Shown piece by piece: positions 45,483 to 53,906 of a stretch of DNA of 64,000 nt. Position 1 is the first letter of the stretch. Every line of letters starts with the position of its first letter. The DNA comes from Rhizobium grahamii (GTDB lineage Bacteria > Pseudomonadota > Alphaproteobacteria > Rhizobiales > Rhizobiaceae). The stretch is taken from the NCBI RefSeq assembly GCF_009498215.1, contig NZ_CP043498.1, positions 62,001 to 126,000 on the forward strand. The letters run 5' to 3'. The notes under the pieces were generated by a model. That model saw only the letters and a list, made by a program, of their open reading frames with translations, did no database searches and was not told where the DNA came from. Position numbers and translations under genes: made by a program.

Positions 45483-46030
45483 TGGTGAAGATGGGTGGCC
45501 AGAACACGGTGGTGTCCGATCTGCTGCGGCGTGTCGCCTTGCCGGCGGTCGCGTTGGTAATGCTGACGATCCCGGGCGCTTTCGCGCAGGAGGCCCGCAC
45601 CCCTGCCGGAGGCGAGCTGACGTCCGAAGAGGAAATCAAGCAGTTCTGCACGAACATCGCCGACCCGGCGCGCGACCAGCGTTATCTCCTGCAGAAGCAG
45701 GAGCTTGAGAAGCTGCGCACCGATGTGGATGGCCGCATCGCCGAAATGCAGAAGCGCAAGGACGAATACCAGGACTGGCTGAAGCGCCGCGACGACTTCC
45801 TGAAGCAGGCAGAAGCTGGTCTCACAGACATCTACAAGAAAATGAAGCCGGACGCTGCCGCAACGCAGCTGCAGGAAATGAGGATCGAAGTGGCGGCCGC
45901 CGTCATCATGCGGCTGAACCCGACGCAGTCGAGCCTCATCCTCAACGAGATGGATCCGAAAAAGGCTGCCGTCATCGCCAACATCATCGCCAGCGCGTCC
46001 GATCCAAATACCTCGAAGGATCCATCATGA
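45479..46030 (+). CDS. motE: Periplasmic chaperone MotE
   Basis: A 183-residue exported protein with a signal-type N-terminus to about residue 36, then a long coiled coil (RYLLQKQELEKLRTDVDGRIAEMQKRKDEYQDW) and a C-terminal MgtE_N-like helical segment (AAAVIMRLNPTQSSLILNEMDPKKAAVIANII). In S. meliloti MotE is the chaperone of the motility protein MotC. It overlaps flgI and flgH by four bases. Confidence 0.93.
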   Translation: MMVKMGGQNTVVSDLLRRVALPAVALVMLTIPGAFAQEARTPAGGELTSEEEIKQFCTNIADPARDQRYLLQKQELEKLRTDVDGRIAEMQKRKDEYQDWLKRRDDFLKQAEAGLTDIYKKMKPDAAATQLQEMRIEVAAAVIMRLNPTQSSLILNEMDPKKAAVIANIIASASDPNTSKDPS

Positions 46031-46743
46031 AGAAATACTTCCCGGTCGCCATAGCTGCCGCGGCCATGCTCGCCGGCTGCCAGTCGCCGCAAGCCGTCAA
46101 CGAGATCGGTCGCGCGCCCGCGATGAGCCCGATCGGAAGCGGTCTTGCTTATGGTCAGACGCAGCAGATGTCGATGTATCCGAAACAGCCGCACCAGGTG
46201 GCGCAGGGCTATTCGCTCTGGAGTGATTCGCAGGCCGCTCTTTTCAAGGATTCCCGTGCCCTCAACGTCGGCGACATCCTGACCGTTGACATCCAGATCA
46301 ACGACAAGGGCTCGTTTGAGAACAACAGCAAGCGCAGTCGCGAAAACAGCAGCGGATTGAACTGGGACGTCGCGGCCAACATTCTCGGTTGGAACCCCTC
46401 ATCGAAGACCGATGTGACCTACGGCTCCGATACCAGCACCGACGGCAAGGGCAAGATCGAGCGCACCGACAAGCTGCAGCTGATGGTCGCAGCAGTCGTC
46501 ACCGGCATTCTTGAGAACGGAAACCTTGTAATCAGCGGCTCGCAGGAAGTCCGGCTGAACCAGGAACTCCGGATTCTCAACGTGGCCGGTATCGTGCGTC
46601 CGCAGGACGTCAATGCCGACAACCAGATCTCCTACGACAAGATCGCCGAGGCGCGTATCTCTTATGGCGGCCGTGGTCGCCTGATGGAAGTGCAGCAGCC
46701 GCCTCGTGGCCAGCAGGCCATCGATCTCTTCTCGCCGCTCTGA
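46027..46743 (+). CDS. flgH: Flagellar L-ring lipoprotein FlgH
   Basis: A 238-residue outer-membrane lipoprotein. The lipobox is LAGC with Cys at residue 18. Later marks are LWSDSQAALFKDSRALNVGDILTVDIQINDKGSF near residue 60 and LNVAGIVRPQDVNADNQISYDKIAEARISYGGRG near the end. It forms the L ring. Confidence 0.96.
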   Translation: MKKYFPVAIAAAAMLAGCQSPQAVNEIGRAPAMSPIGSGLAYGQTQQMSMYPKQPHQVAQGYSLWSDSQAALFKDSRALNVGDILTVDIQINDKGSFENNSKRSRENSSGLNWDVAANILGWNPSSKTDVTYGSDTSTDGKGKIERTDKLQLMVAAVVTGILENGNLVISGSQEVRLNQELRILNVAGIVRPQDVNADNQISYDKIAEARISYGGRGRLMEVQQPPRGQQAIDLFSPL

Positions 46744-46752
46744 GGCTGACCC

Positions 46753-47268
46753 ATGGCAGAAGCAGAGGCCGCCGAAGGCCAACCGAAGAAGAAATCGGCC
46801 GCAATGATGACGATCATCGGCGTGGCCGTGCTGACACTCCTGGGCGCCGGTGGCGGCTGGGTGGTCGGCGGCATGGTTTCGCCGAACGTCAAGGCTGCGG
46901 TTCAGGAAGAGCAGGCCAAGGAATCCAAGGAGGCCTCGGCCAAGAAGGAAGGCGAGGGCGGGCTCCCGCATATATCGACGGAAGCAAACAACATCGTTCA
47001 GCTCGAGCCTATCACCTCGAACCTCGCCTACCCGTCGGAGAACTGGGTGCGACTGGAGGTCGCGCTGATGTTCAACGGGCCGCCTGATGTCAAGCTGGCC
47101 GAGGATATCCATCAGGATATCATGGCCTATATCCGCACCGTTTCGCTGCAGCAGATCGAAGGCCCGCGCGGCTTTCAATATCTTAGGGATGACGTCCAGG
47201 AACGTGTTGACCTTCGCGCGCAGGGCCGCGTATCGAAGGTCATGTTCAGGACCTTCGTCATCGAATGA
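46753..47268 (+). CDS. fliL: Flagellar basal-body protein FliL
   Basis: A 171-residue inner-membrane protein with one helix (about residues 18-40, MMTIIGVAVLTLLGAGGGWVVGG), a charged linker and a periplasmic FliL domain (LEPITSNLAYPSENWVRLEVALMF). It helps stator function. It overlaps fliP by four bases. Confidence 0.94.
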   Translation: MAEAEAAEGQPKKKSAAMMTIIGVAVLTLLGAGGGWVVGGMVSPNVKAAVQEEQAKESKEASAKKEGEGGLPHISTEANNIVQLEPITSNLAYPSENWVRLEVALMFNGPPDVKLAEDIHQDIMAYIRTVSLQQIEGPRGFQYLRDDVQERVDLRAQGRVSKVMFRTFVIE

Positions 47269-48002
47269 TTCGATTCCTTCTGCTTTTTGCTGCCATGATG
47301 GCGGCACCGGAGCTGGCGCACGCCCAGCAACTGCCGACGAACCTGTTGAACCTGCCGGTCGACGGTTCGGTTGCAGCATGGATCATCAGGACCTTCGGGC
47401 TGCTGACCGTTCTTTCGGTCGCGCCGGGCATCCTGATCATGGTCACGAGCTTTCCGCGCTTCGTCATCGCTTTCTCGATTCTTCGCTCCGGCATGGGCCT
47501 CGCGTCCACGCCGTCCAACATGATCCTGCTGTCGCTGTCGCTGTTCATGACCTTCTACGTCATGCAGCCGACCTTTGATCAGGCATGGCAGACAGGCGTC
47601 CAGCCACTCCTTTCCAACCAGATCAATGAGCAGCAGGCGATCGAGCGCATCGCCGAGCCGTTTCGCACGTTCATGAGCCTGAACACCCGTGAAAAGGATC
47701 TGGCGCTCTTTGTCGATCTCGCTCGGGAACGCGGCCAGGAGGTCGCGACAGGCGAAAAGACCGACTACCGCGTGCTTGTTCCGGCCTTCATGATCTCCGA
47801 AATCCGTCGTGGCTTCGAAATCGGATTCCTCGTGGTCTTGCCGTTCCTGGTGATAGACCTGATCGTGGCAACAATCACCATGGCCATGGGTATGATGATG
47901 CTGCCGCCGACATCCATTTCATTGCCCTTCAAGATCCTGTTCTTCGTCCTGATCGACGGCTGGAACCTTCTCGTCGGAAGTCTGGTTCGCTCGTTCCACT
48001 GA
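47265..48002 (+). CDS. fliP: Flagellar export gate protein FliP
   Basis: A 245-residue core export-gate protein with a signal peptide (about residues 1-20) and four later hydrophobic helices. Marks are MVTSFPRFVIAFSILRSGMGLASTPSNM and IGFLVVLPFLVIDLIVATITMAMGMMMLPPTSISLPFKILFFV. It ends the flgF-fliP gene string and is followed by a terminator. Confidence 0.96.
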   Translation: MIRFLLLFAAMMAAPELAHAQQLPTNLLNLPVDGSVAAWIIRTFGLLTVLSVAPGILIMVTSFPRFVIAFSILRSGMGLASTPSNMILLSLSLFMTFYVMQPTFDQAWQTGVQPLLSNQINEQQAIERIAEPFRTFMSLNTREKDLALFVDLARERGQEVATGEKTDYRVLVPAFMISEIRRGFEIGFLVVLPFLVIDLIVATITMAMGMMMLPPTSISLPFKILFFVLIDGWNLLVGSLVRSFH

Positions 48003-48055
48003 GATAAGACGTCTTCTCCAAGAGCCGGCTTCGGTTTCATTGAAATTGCTCAAAC

Positions 48056-48092
48056 AGAAAGCCCCACAGGCACTGGCCGGCGGGGCTTTTTG
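48056..48092 (+). terminator. Intrinsic terminator after fliP
   Basis: AAAGCCCC (48058-48065) pairs with GGGGCTTT (48082-48089) around a GC-rich loop, followed by TTTTTGT. It may also serve the convergent glycosyltransferase gene, whose stop is 16 bases away. Confidence 0.8.
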
Positions 48093-48107
48093 TATTGCTG
48101 CGTAGCT

Positions 48108-50033
48108 TTAGTCGAAGCTGAAGAAGGGCTCACTGCGGGCCGGGAGCGCCGGCACGTCGAAGTGGTCTGGCGCCTGCCCGAGCTTCTCGCGCTCGACCAT
48201 CATCTCGTAGGCCTTCTCCAGATGCAGGCGGAAGCGATCGGCGTCGAAGAGCGGCTTGATGACCGCGTTCTCCCGGATGCGCTGCCTGTATTCGACAAGC
48301 CGGCCCGGATCCGTGGCCAGCTCGACGGCCATGTCTTCGTAGGCTTGCTTGTCGAGTGCAACGAGTTCCGGCAGCCCAATGGTATTCAGGAGGCTCTCGC
48401 TGACGCGCGAAGCGAAGTTGGTACCCTTGACCGTCAGAACCGGCAGGCCGCCCCACAGCTGTTCCGACGTGGTCGTATGGCCGTTTACGGGGAAGGTGTC
48501 GAGGCCGAGGTCGGCCGCCTGCTGGCGATCGATATGTTCCTCGTAGCTGACGCGAGGGCAGAAGATGATCCGTTCGGACGAGATGCCCTGCTTGTTGATG
48601 TAGTTGAGCAGGTTCGCCTGCGTGCGCGGCGACGAAAGCATCAGCCACAACACGCTGTTCGGCGTCCGCTTCAGGATCCGGCACCAGATGTCGAGAACCT
48701 CGGTGTTGATCTTGCGGTTTGCGTTGAACGAAGCGAAGACGAAAGCGTCTTCGGGCAGTCCCGCCTGCGCGCGGCTCATCGGCTTCGGCTTCGGGCGGTT
48801 CTCCGAGTCGTTCGGCTGGTAGCTATCGGGCATGCGGACGAGCTTCTCGTGATAATTCGCTTCGCTCGATGCCGGCAGCACGAAACGGTCGCCGATCTGA
48901 TAGTCCAGATCGACATCGTTGACGCTGCCCGGGAAGCCTAGCCAGGCCGCCTGTATCGGCGCGCCGCCGTAGTTCAGGATGCGCGAACGTCCGCCGAAGG
49001 TGTGACCCTTCAGGTCGACGAGAATATCGATATTCCGCTCGCGGACCGCGCGTGCAGCAGCCTCGTCGTCCATGTCGCGGACGATGCAGACATCGCCCCA
49101 GCTCGAACGATCGATCCTTCCGGCTTCGTGTTCCAGGTACTTTTCGTCCGTGTGGCAGAAGAGTGTGATTTCGAATTTGTTGCGATCGTGCAGTTCGAGC
49201 ACGCGGCGCAGCAGCTTCATCGTTGCATGGCCGGCCCAAAGGTCGGACGAAAGGTAGCCGATACGGATCTTGTCACCCCAGGCATGCGGCACGGCCTTGC
49301 GCCGCTCGGCGGCTTCCTTCAGCTGGATTGCCGGATTGTGCGAAGCAAGCGCGTTCAGCTTCTCATCTTCGCACCAATGCAGATTGTAGAAGGGATTGTC
49401 GCGACCGAGGAAGCTGAGATTGCCGTCCTCAAGCAGCTTCTTGATCGGCAGGAATTCCTTGGCCGCGACGTCGAAGTCGCAGACTTCTCGCGAGAAGACC
49501 AGCTTCAAAAGCCGCAGCGGCAGGATGTCGGGAAACTTCTTGAACAGGTTTCCGACGAGCGTCTCGTTCGTGATGTCGAGAATGTCGTCGCTGAGCAGAT
49601 GCACGGCGAAGCGAACATGCTCCGGGTTGCTGCTCTCCGAAATCACCTTGCGATAGGGGCTGAGGAGATCCTTCCGGCCCTGCTTCAGATGAATGGAGGC
49701 GAGCACGTAGGCGACATCGGCATCGGAGCGCGCCAGGGACATGATCCTGAGCGCCTGCAACAGTGCCTGTTCCTCGTCGCCCACAGCGAAGTAGAGCAGG
49801 GCTGCCTCACGGGTATAGGGTGACTCTGCCAGGGTATCGAGCTCGCCGGCAAGCGAATAGGCACTGGCCGCTTCCGCCTTGAAGCCAAGCTTCAGGAGGT
49901 TCTTGGCCAGCAGGACGTATGTTTTGACGTCTCGTTGGGTATCGACCAGCTTGTTCAGGACTTCGAGCGACTTGAGGTACTGCCCTTTTTGATAATCCTT
50001 GGACGCCGCTGCAAACGAGATGTTGGTATTCAA
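48108..50033 (-). CDS. SPINDLY/OGT-like protein O-glycosyltransferase with N-terminal TPR region
   Basis: A 641-residue protein. Residues about 1-230 are helical and TPR-like (YQKGQYLKSLEVLNKLV...KTYVLLAKNLLKLGFKAEAASAYSLAGE). The C-terminal half is an OGT/SPINDLY catalytic region: IRIGYLSSDLWAGHATMKLL near residue 255, IDILVDLKGHTFGGRSRIL near 333, AAWLGFPGSVNDVDLDYQIGD near 360, and LGLDTFPVNGHTTTSEQLWGGLPVLT near 512. Such enzymes transfer a sugar to Ser/Thr of proteins. The gene is opposite in direction to both flanking flagellar groups and ends next to fliP; its TTG start (50033) is divergent from flaA. Flagellin is the obvious candidate substrate, by position only. Confidence 0.85.
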   Translation of the reverse strand: MNTNISFAAASKDYQKGQYLKSLEVLNKLVDTQRDVKTYVLLAKNLLKLGFKAEAASAYSLAGELDTLAESPYTREAALLYFAVGDEEQALLQALRIMSLARSDADVAYVLASIHLKQGRKDLLSPYRKVISESSNPEHVRFAVHLLSDDILDITNETLVGNLFKKFPDILPLRLLKLVFSREVCDFDVAAKEFLPIKKLLEDGNLSFLGRDNPFYNLHWCEDEKLNALASHNPAIQLKEAAERRKAVPHAWGDKIRIGYLSSDLWAGHATMKLLRRVLELHDRNKFEITLFCHTDEKYLEHEAGRIDRSSWGDVCIVRDMDDEAAARAVRERNIDILVDLKGHTFGGRSRILNYGGAPIQAAWLGFPGSVNDVDLDYQIGDRFVLPASSEANYHEKLVRMPDSYQPNDSENRPKPKPMSRAQAGLPEDAFVFASFNANRKINTEVLDIWCRILKRTPNSVLWLMLSSPRTQANLLNYINKQGISSERIIFCPRVSYEEHIDRQQAADLGLDTFPVNGHTTTSEQLWGGLPVLTVKGTNFASRVSESLLNTIGLPELVALDKQAYEDMAVELATDPGRLVEYRQRIRENAVIKPLFDADRFRLHLEKAYEMMVEREKLGQAPDHFDVPALPARSEPFFSFD

Positions 50034-50390
50034 GATCCGCTCCGTTCCGGAAATTCATCAAAAGGCGCAACACGGCCGACGGACCATCAGGCGGATTCTG
50101 CACCTAGTTTGCATCACCTTAGACAGGTGAACCTTGCTTGAAACAGGAGCCGTGGTTCGCGAGCGGGCTGACCCTAGATTTTAGGGGGCTGTTAACCACC
50201 CTACCACTAGCGCTGGATTTGAAAGCGCTTTTAATGAGTTGGCAAGAAATGGCTGCGAGATTGTCCCTCGACATGACGGGTTTGGTTGCTCAATTGGAAC
50301 GGCACCGAGTGGCATGAAGCTGGTCCGTCATCGCCGGTACACAAGTCCGGTATGTCCTCATTTTGTATCTTGTTTCCAGGGGACAGACTC
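50034..50390. other. 357-bp divergent region upstream of the first flagellin gene
   Basis: No gene is visible. It includes an imperfect dyad CCCTA...TTAGGG (50172-50186), GTTAAC-type AT-rich sequence near 50190-50200 and the flagellin element at 50311-50357. Promoters for flaA and for the opposite-strand glycosyltransferase must lie here. Confidence 0.5.
50311..50357 (+). promoter_or_regulatory. Conserved flagellin element, copy 1
   Basis: GGCATGAAGCTG, then CCGG at element positions 24-27 and 37-40, then TATGTCC. It ends 33 bases before the flaA start codon. The two CCGG blocks can pair as a small hairpin with AC/GT inside. Confidence 0.65.
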
Positions 50391-51278
50391 ATGACAAGCA
50401 TTAACACGAACACTTCCGCAATGGCGGCTCTCCAGACGCTGCGTAACGTCAATAATGGCCTGAAGGATACGCAGAACGCCGTTTCGTCTGGTCTGCGCGT
50501 CGGCAAGGCATCTGACAACGCTGCTTACTGGTCGATCGCAACGACCATGAAGTCGGACAACAAGGCTCTTTCGGCTGTTTCCGACGCCCTCGGCATGGGT
50601 GCTGCAAAGCTCGACACCGCTTACACGGCTGTTGACAGCTCGATCGACATCGTCGGCGAAATCAAGGCCAAGCTCGTCGCAGCCAGCGAAAAGGGCGTCG
50701 ACAAGGGCAAGCTTCAGGACGAAATCACGCAGCTCCAGGCACAGCTCTACAGCGTTGCCCAGTCTGCTTCGTTCAACGGCGAAAACTGGGTCAACAACGC
50801 AGGCGGCACCGTCAGCGTCGTTTCCTCCTTCGTCCGTGGCACCAACGGCACCGTCTCGATCAAGACGACCGACTACTCGCTCGGCGCAACGAACACCCTG
50901 TTCAACGGCACCACGAGCGGCGGTATCCTCGGCGCGACCGGCACGGCTTCCAGCAAGTCGGTCTTCGGCTTCACGATCGGTGCGAACACGACGCAGGGCG
51001 ACATCGACAACCTGCTGACGGACGTTGAAAGCGCTCTGAAGAACATGACGACCCTCGGCTCGCAGCTCGGTTCGCTGCAGACCCGCGTCGACATCCAGAC
51101 GGACTTCGTTTCGTCGCTGAGCGACTCGATCGACACCGGTATCGGCCGCCTGGTCGACGCCGATATGGAAGAAGAATCCTCCAAGCTGACCGCGCTCCAG
51201 ACCCAGCAGTCGCTGGCGATCCAGTCGCTGTCGATCGCGAACTCTTCTTCGCAGAACATCCTGCAGCTGTTCCGCTAA
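50391..51278 (+). CDS. flaA: Flagellin FlaA
   Basis: A 295-residue filament protein with the conserved flagellin ends: N-terminal MTSINTNTSAMAALQTLRNV and C-terminal LQTQQSLAIQSLSIANSSSQ and ILQLFR, with a short variable middle typical of rhizobial complex filaments. The ATG at 50391 follows CAGGGGACAGACTC; a longer frame to 50286 would run through the conserved leader element. It is nearly identical to the next gene. A terminator follows. Confidence 0.96.
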   Translation: MTSINTNTSAMAALQTLRNVNNGLKDTQNAVSSGLRVGKASDNAAYWSIATTMKSDNKALSAVSDALGMGAAKLDTAYTAVDSSIDIVGEIKAKLVAASEKGVDKGKLQDEITQLQAQLYSVAQSASFNGENWVNNAGGTVSVVSSFVRGTNGTVSIKTTDYSLGATNTLFNGTTSGGILGATGTASSKSVFGFTIGANTTQGDIDNLLTDVESALKNMTTLGSQLGSLQTRVDIQTDFVSSLSDSIDTGIGRLVDADMEEESSKLTALQTQQSLAIQSLSIANSSSQNILQLFR

Positions 51279-51305
51279 TAGCGGTCAGAAAGCAGTCAGA
51301 CACAG

Positions 51306-51341
51306 TTTGCGGCCGGGCATTGCCCGGCCGCAAATGTTTTA
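51306..51341 (+). terminator. Intrinsic terminator after flaA
   Basis: Thirteen pairs, TTTGCGGCCGGGC / GCCCGGCCGCAAA (51306-51318 with 51322-51334), loop ATT, followed by TGTTTT. It suggests that each flagellin gene is its own transcript. Confidence 0.88.
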
Positions 51342-51482
51342 ACGCCAGGTTAACAAGACAAACGTTAACCCACGGAAATTTTTAACCATTTTCATTTTCC
51401 AGTTCAGTCTTTCTTAACCATCTTGGGTTCTTATGTGCCTATCGAAGCGGCGAGTTAACCCAGCGAAAAAGACCGGTTAACA

Positions 51483-51528
51483 GGCATGATGCTGACCGTC
51501 GCTCCCGGTACTGAATCCGGAATGTCCC
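51483..51528 (+). promoter_or_regulatory. Conserved flagellin element, copy 2
   Basis: GGCATGATGCTG, CCGG at element positions 23-26 and 35-38, then AATGTCCC. It ends 33 bases before the start codon of the second flagellin gene. Confidence 0.65.
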
Positions 51529-51561
51529 TTCGTATACATTCTGCCAAAAGGGGCACTTTAA

Positions 51562-52452
51562 ATGACCAGCATTCTGACCAACACTTCTGCAATGGCGGCT
51601 CTCCAGACGCTGCGTAGCGTCAACAGCAGCCTGTCGGACACGCAGAGCGCCGTTTCGTCTGGCCTGCGCGTCGGCAAGGCGTCGGACAACGCTGCTTACT
51701 GGTCGATCGCAACGACCATGAAGTCGGACAACAAGGCCCTTTCGGCTGTTTCCGACGCCCTCGGCATGGGTGCTGCAAAGCTCGACACCGCTTACACGGC
51801 TGTTGACAGCTCGATCGACCTCGTCGGCGAAATCAAGGCCAAGCTCGTCGCAGCCAGCGAAAAGGGCGTCGACAAGACCAAGCTTCAGGACGAAATCACG
51901 CAGCTCCAGGCACAGCTCTACAGCGTTGCCCAGTCTGCTTCGTTCAACGGCGAAAACTGGGTCAACAACGCAGGCGGCACCGTCAGCGTCGTTTCCTCCT
52001 TCGTCCGTGGCACCAACGGCACCGTCTCGATCAAGACGACCGACTACTCGCTCGGCGCAACGAACACCCTGTTCAACGGCTCCACGGCCGGCGGTATCCT
52101 CGGCGCGACCGGCACGGCTTCCAGCAAGTCGATCTACGGCTTCACGATCGGTGCGAACACGACGCAGGGCGACATCGACAACCTGCTGACGGACGTTGAA
52201 ACCGCTCTGAAGAACATGACGACCCTCGGCTCGCAGCTCGGTTCGCTGCAGACCCGCGTCGACATCCAGACGGACTTCGTTTCCTCGCTGAGCGACTCGA
52301 TCGACTCCGGTATCGGCCGCCTGGTCGACGCCGATATGGAAGAAGAATCCTCCAAGCTGACCGCGCTTCAGACCCAGCAGTCGCTGGCGATCCAGTCGCT
52401 GTCGATCGCGAACTCTTCTTCGCAGAACATCCTGCAGCTGTTCCGCGGCTAA
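51562..52452 (+). CDS. flaB: Flagellin FlaB
   Basis: A 296-residue flagellin that differs from FlaA at about 15 residues, mostly near the N-terminus (LRSVNSSLSDTQSAV in place of LRNVNNGLKDTQNAV) and in the variable centre, and has one extra C-terminal Gly. A 201-bp stretch (51880-52080) is identical to the same part of flaA, including third codon positions. AAAAGGGGCAC precedes the ATG. Confidence 0.95.
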   Translation: MTSILTNTSAMAALQTLRSVNSSLSDTQSAVSSGLRVGKASDNAAYWSIATTMKSDNKALSAVSDALGMGAAKLDTAYTAVDSSIDLVGEIKAKLVAASEKGVDKTKLQDEITQLQAQLYSVAQSASFNGENWVNNAGGTVSVVSSFVRGTNGTVSIKTTDYSLGATNTLFNGSTAGGILGATGTASSKSIYGFTIGANTTQGDIDNLLTDVETALKNMTTLGSQLGSLQTRVDIQTDFVSSLSDSIDSGIGRLVDADMEEESSKLTALQTQQSLAIQSLSIANSSSQNILQLFRG

Positions 52453-52515
52453 TAAGCGAAGCTTATCAGCGATTTATCGAGAGATTGGTCGCCGGTTTCC
52501 GGCGGCTTCCAAGAC

Positions 52516-52545
52516 AAGCCACGCTCCCCGAGCGTGGCTTTTTTT
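52516..52545 (+). terminator. Intrinsic terminator after flaB
   Basis: Eleven pairs, AAGCCACGCTC / GAGCGTGGCTT (52516-52526 with 52530-52540), loop CCC, followed by TTTTT. Confidence 0.93.
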
Positions 52546-52631
52546 ATGCCCGTTAACCACTCGTTAACTATAGTTATGTTTTCTACAGCCAACGAAACGG
52601 TATGTTAACCAAGCTTAAGAAGCGGTTAGCA

Positions 52632-52676
52632 GGCATGAAGCTGATCCACCGTTCCCGGCGCGGACCGGAATGTCCC
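52632..52676 (+). promoter_or_regulatory. Conserved flagellin element, copy 3
   Basis: GGCATGAAGCTG, CCGG at element positions 24-27 and 34-37, then AATGTCCC. It ends 32 bases before the start codon of the third flagellin gene. Confidence 0.65.
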
Positions 52677-52708
52677 TTTTTATTCTTGCCATTGAGGGGC
52701 GCTTTTTC

Positions 52709-53617
52709 ATGACCAGCATTTTGACCAATGTCGCCGCAATGTCTGCCCTCCAGACGCTGCGCAGCATCAACTCCAACCTCGAAGACACACAGAACCGCGT
52801 TTCGTCCGGTTACCGTGTCGCCGAGGCCAAGGACAATGCGGCCTATTGGTCTATCGCAACCACCATGCGTTCCGACAACAAGGCGCTGTCGGCCGTCTCC
52901 GACGCGCTCGGCCTCGGCGCCGCCAAGGTCGACACGGCCTATTCGGCCATGGACAGCGCGATCGACATCGTCAGCGAGATCAAGGCCAAGATCGTTGCCG
53001 CGACCGAAAAGGGCGTCGACAAGACGAAGATCCAGGACGAAATCTCTCAGTTGCAGCAGCAGCTCCTTAGCGTAGCCCAGTCGGCTTCCTTCTCCGGTGA
53101 AAACTGGGTAGCCGGCAACACCACGAAGAGCGTCGTCTCGTCCTTCATCCGCGATGCCAACGGCCAGGTCTCCGTACAGACCACCGAATACGTGCTCGAC
53201 GACACCTCGATGGGCAACGTTCTCTTCGGCGGCGACGGTTCGGGCGGCATCGACACGGCAAGCGGCATTCTCGGAACCGCAACCGGCACGGTCGGTTCGA
53301 TCTACGGCATGAACATCAGCACCTTCAGCACCGACGCCATCAACAGCGCCCTGACGACAGTCGAATCCGGCATCAAGGCGATGACGAAGGCGGCCTCGCA
53401 GCTGGGGTCGATCTCGACCCGCATCGACCTGCAGGAAAGCTTTGTTTCGAACCTCAGCGACTCCATCGACTCGGGCGTCGGCCGTCTCGTCGATGCCGAC
53501 ATGGAAGAAGAATCGAGCAAGCTGACAGCGCTCCAGACGCAGCAGCAGCTGGCCATCCAGTCGCTCTCGATCGCCAACAGCAGCGCGCAGAACGTCCTCA
53601 CCCTGTTCAAGGGCTGA
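52709..53617 (+). CDS. Flagellin (third copy)
   Basis: A 302-residue flagellin with the same ends (MTSILTNVAAMSALQTLRSI; LQTQQQLAIQSLSIANSSAQ) but a clearly different middle region (DDTSMGNVLFGGDGSGGIDTASG). By order it corresponds to flaD of S. meliloti or flaC of Agrobacterium, so no letter is assigned. The ATG at 52709 follows GAGGGGCG; a longer frame to 52670 runs into the leader element. Confidence 0.94.
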   Translation: MTSILTNVAAMSALQTLRSINSNLEDTQNRVSSGYRVAEAKDNAAYWSIATTMRSDNKALSAVSDALGLGAAKVDTAYSAMDSAIDIVSEIKAKIVAATEKGVDKTKIQDEISQLQQQLLSVAQSASFSGENWVAGNTTKSVVSSFIRDANGQVSVQTTEYVLDDTSMGNVLFGGDGSGGIDTASGILGTATGTVGSIYGMNISTFSTDAINSALTTVESGIKAMTKAASQLGSISTRIDLQESFVSNLSDSIDSGVGRLVDADMEEESSKLTALQTQQQLAIQSLSIANSSAQNVLTLFKG

Positions 53618-53667
53618 GGCGGCTAAGCTCCTCTATAGCGTTACCGGGCGCTCGCTTGCGCCGGTCC

Positions 53668-53704
53668 GGAAAGCCGCATCTTATGGTGCGGCTTTCCCTT
53701 TGTT
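53668..53704 (+). terminator. Intrinsic terminator after the third flagellin gene
   Basis: Eleven pairs, GGAAAGCCGCA / TGCGGCTTTCC (53668-53678 with 53687-53697), followed by CTTTGTTTTT. A second stem, ACCGG / CCGGT, lies just upstream. Confidence 0.88.
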
Positions 53705-53839
53705 TTTGAAGCGATATTCAAGATTGCGCGAGGCTTGCGCGGGCGATTTCCGAGGTCTTGCGTTGGTCGCGTGGCTTGGTTAACCTCGCTTAATAATTGA
53801 TTTGTCTAAGCGACAAACCGGCACAGGAAAGCTGGCCGG

Positions 53840-53883
53840 GGCATGACGCCAGGTCAGTCGCTGCCGGTCTCCGGCCTTGTCCC
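53840..53883 (+). promoter_or_regulatory. Conserved flagellin element, copy 4
   Basis: GGCATGACGCC, CCGG at element positions 25-28 and 32-35, then TTGTCCC. It ends 23 bases before the fourth flagellin start codon, about ten bases closer than in the other copies. Confidence 0.6.
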
Positions 53884-53906
53884 GTTCCCTATTTTAGAGC
53901 CAGATT

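Noticed and set aside
50391..53617. The repeated flagellin genes as a mobile or repeat element
   Set aside because: The repeats are coding paralogs with their own leaders and terminators; no transposase, terminal repeats or target duplications were seen.
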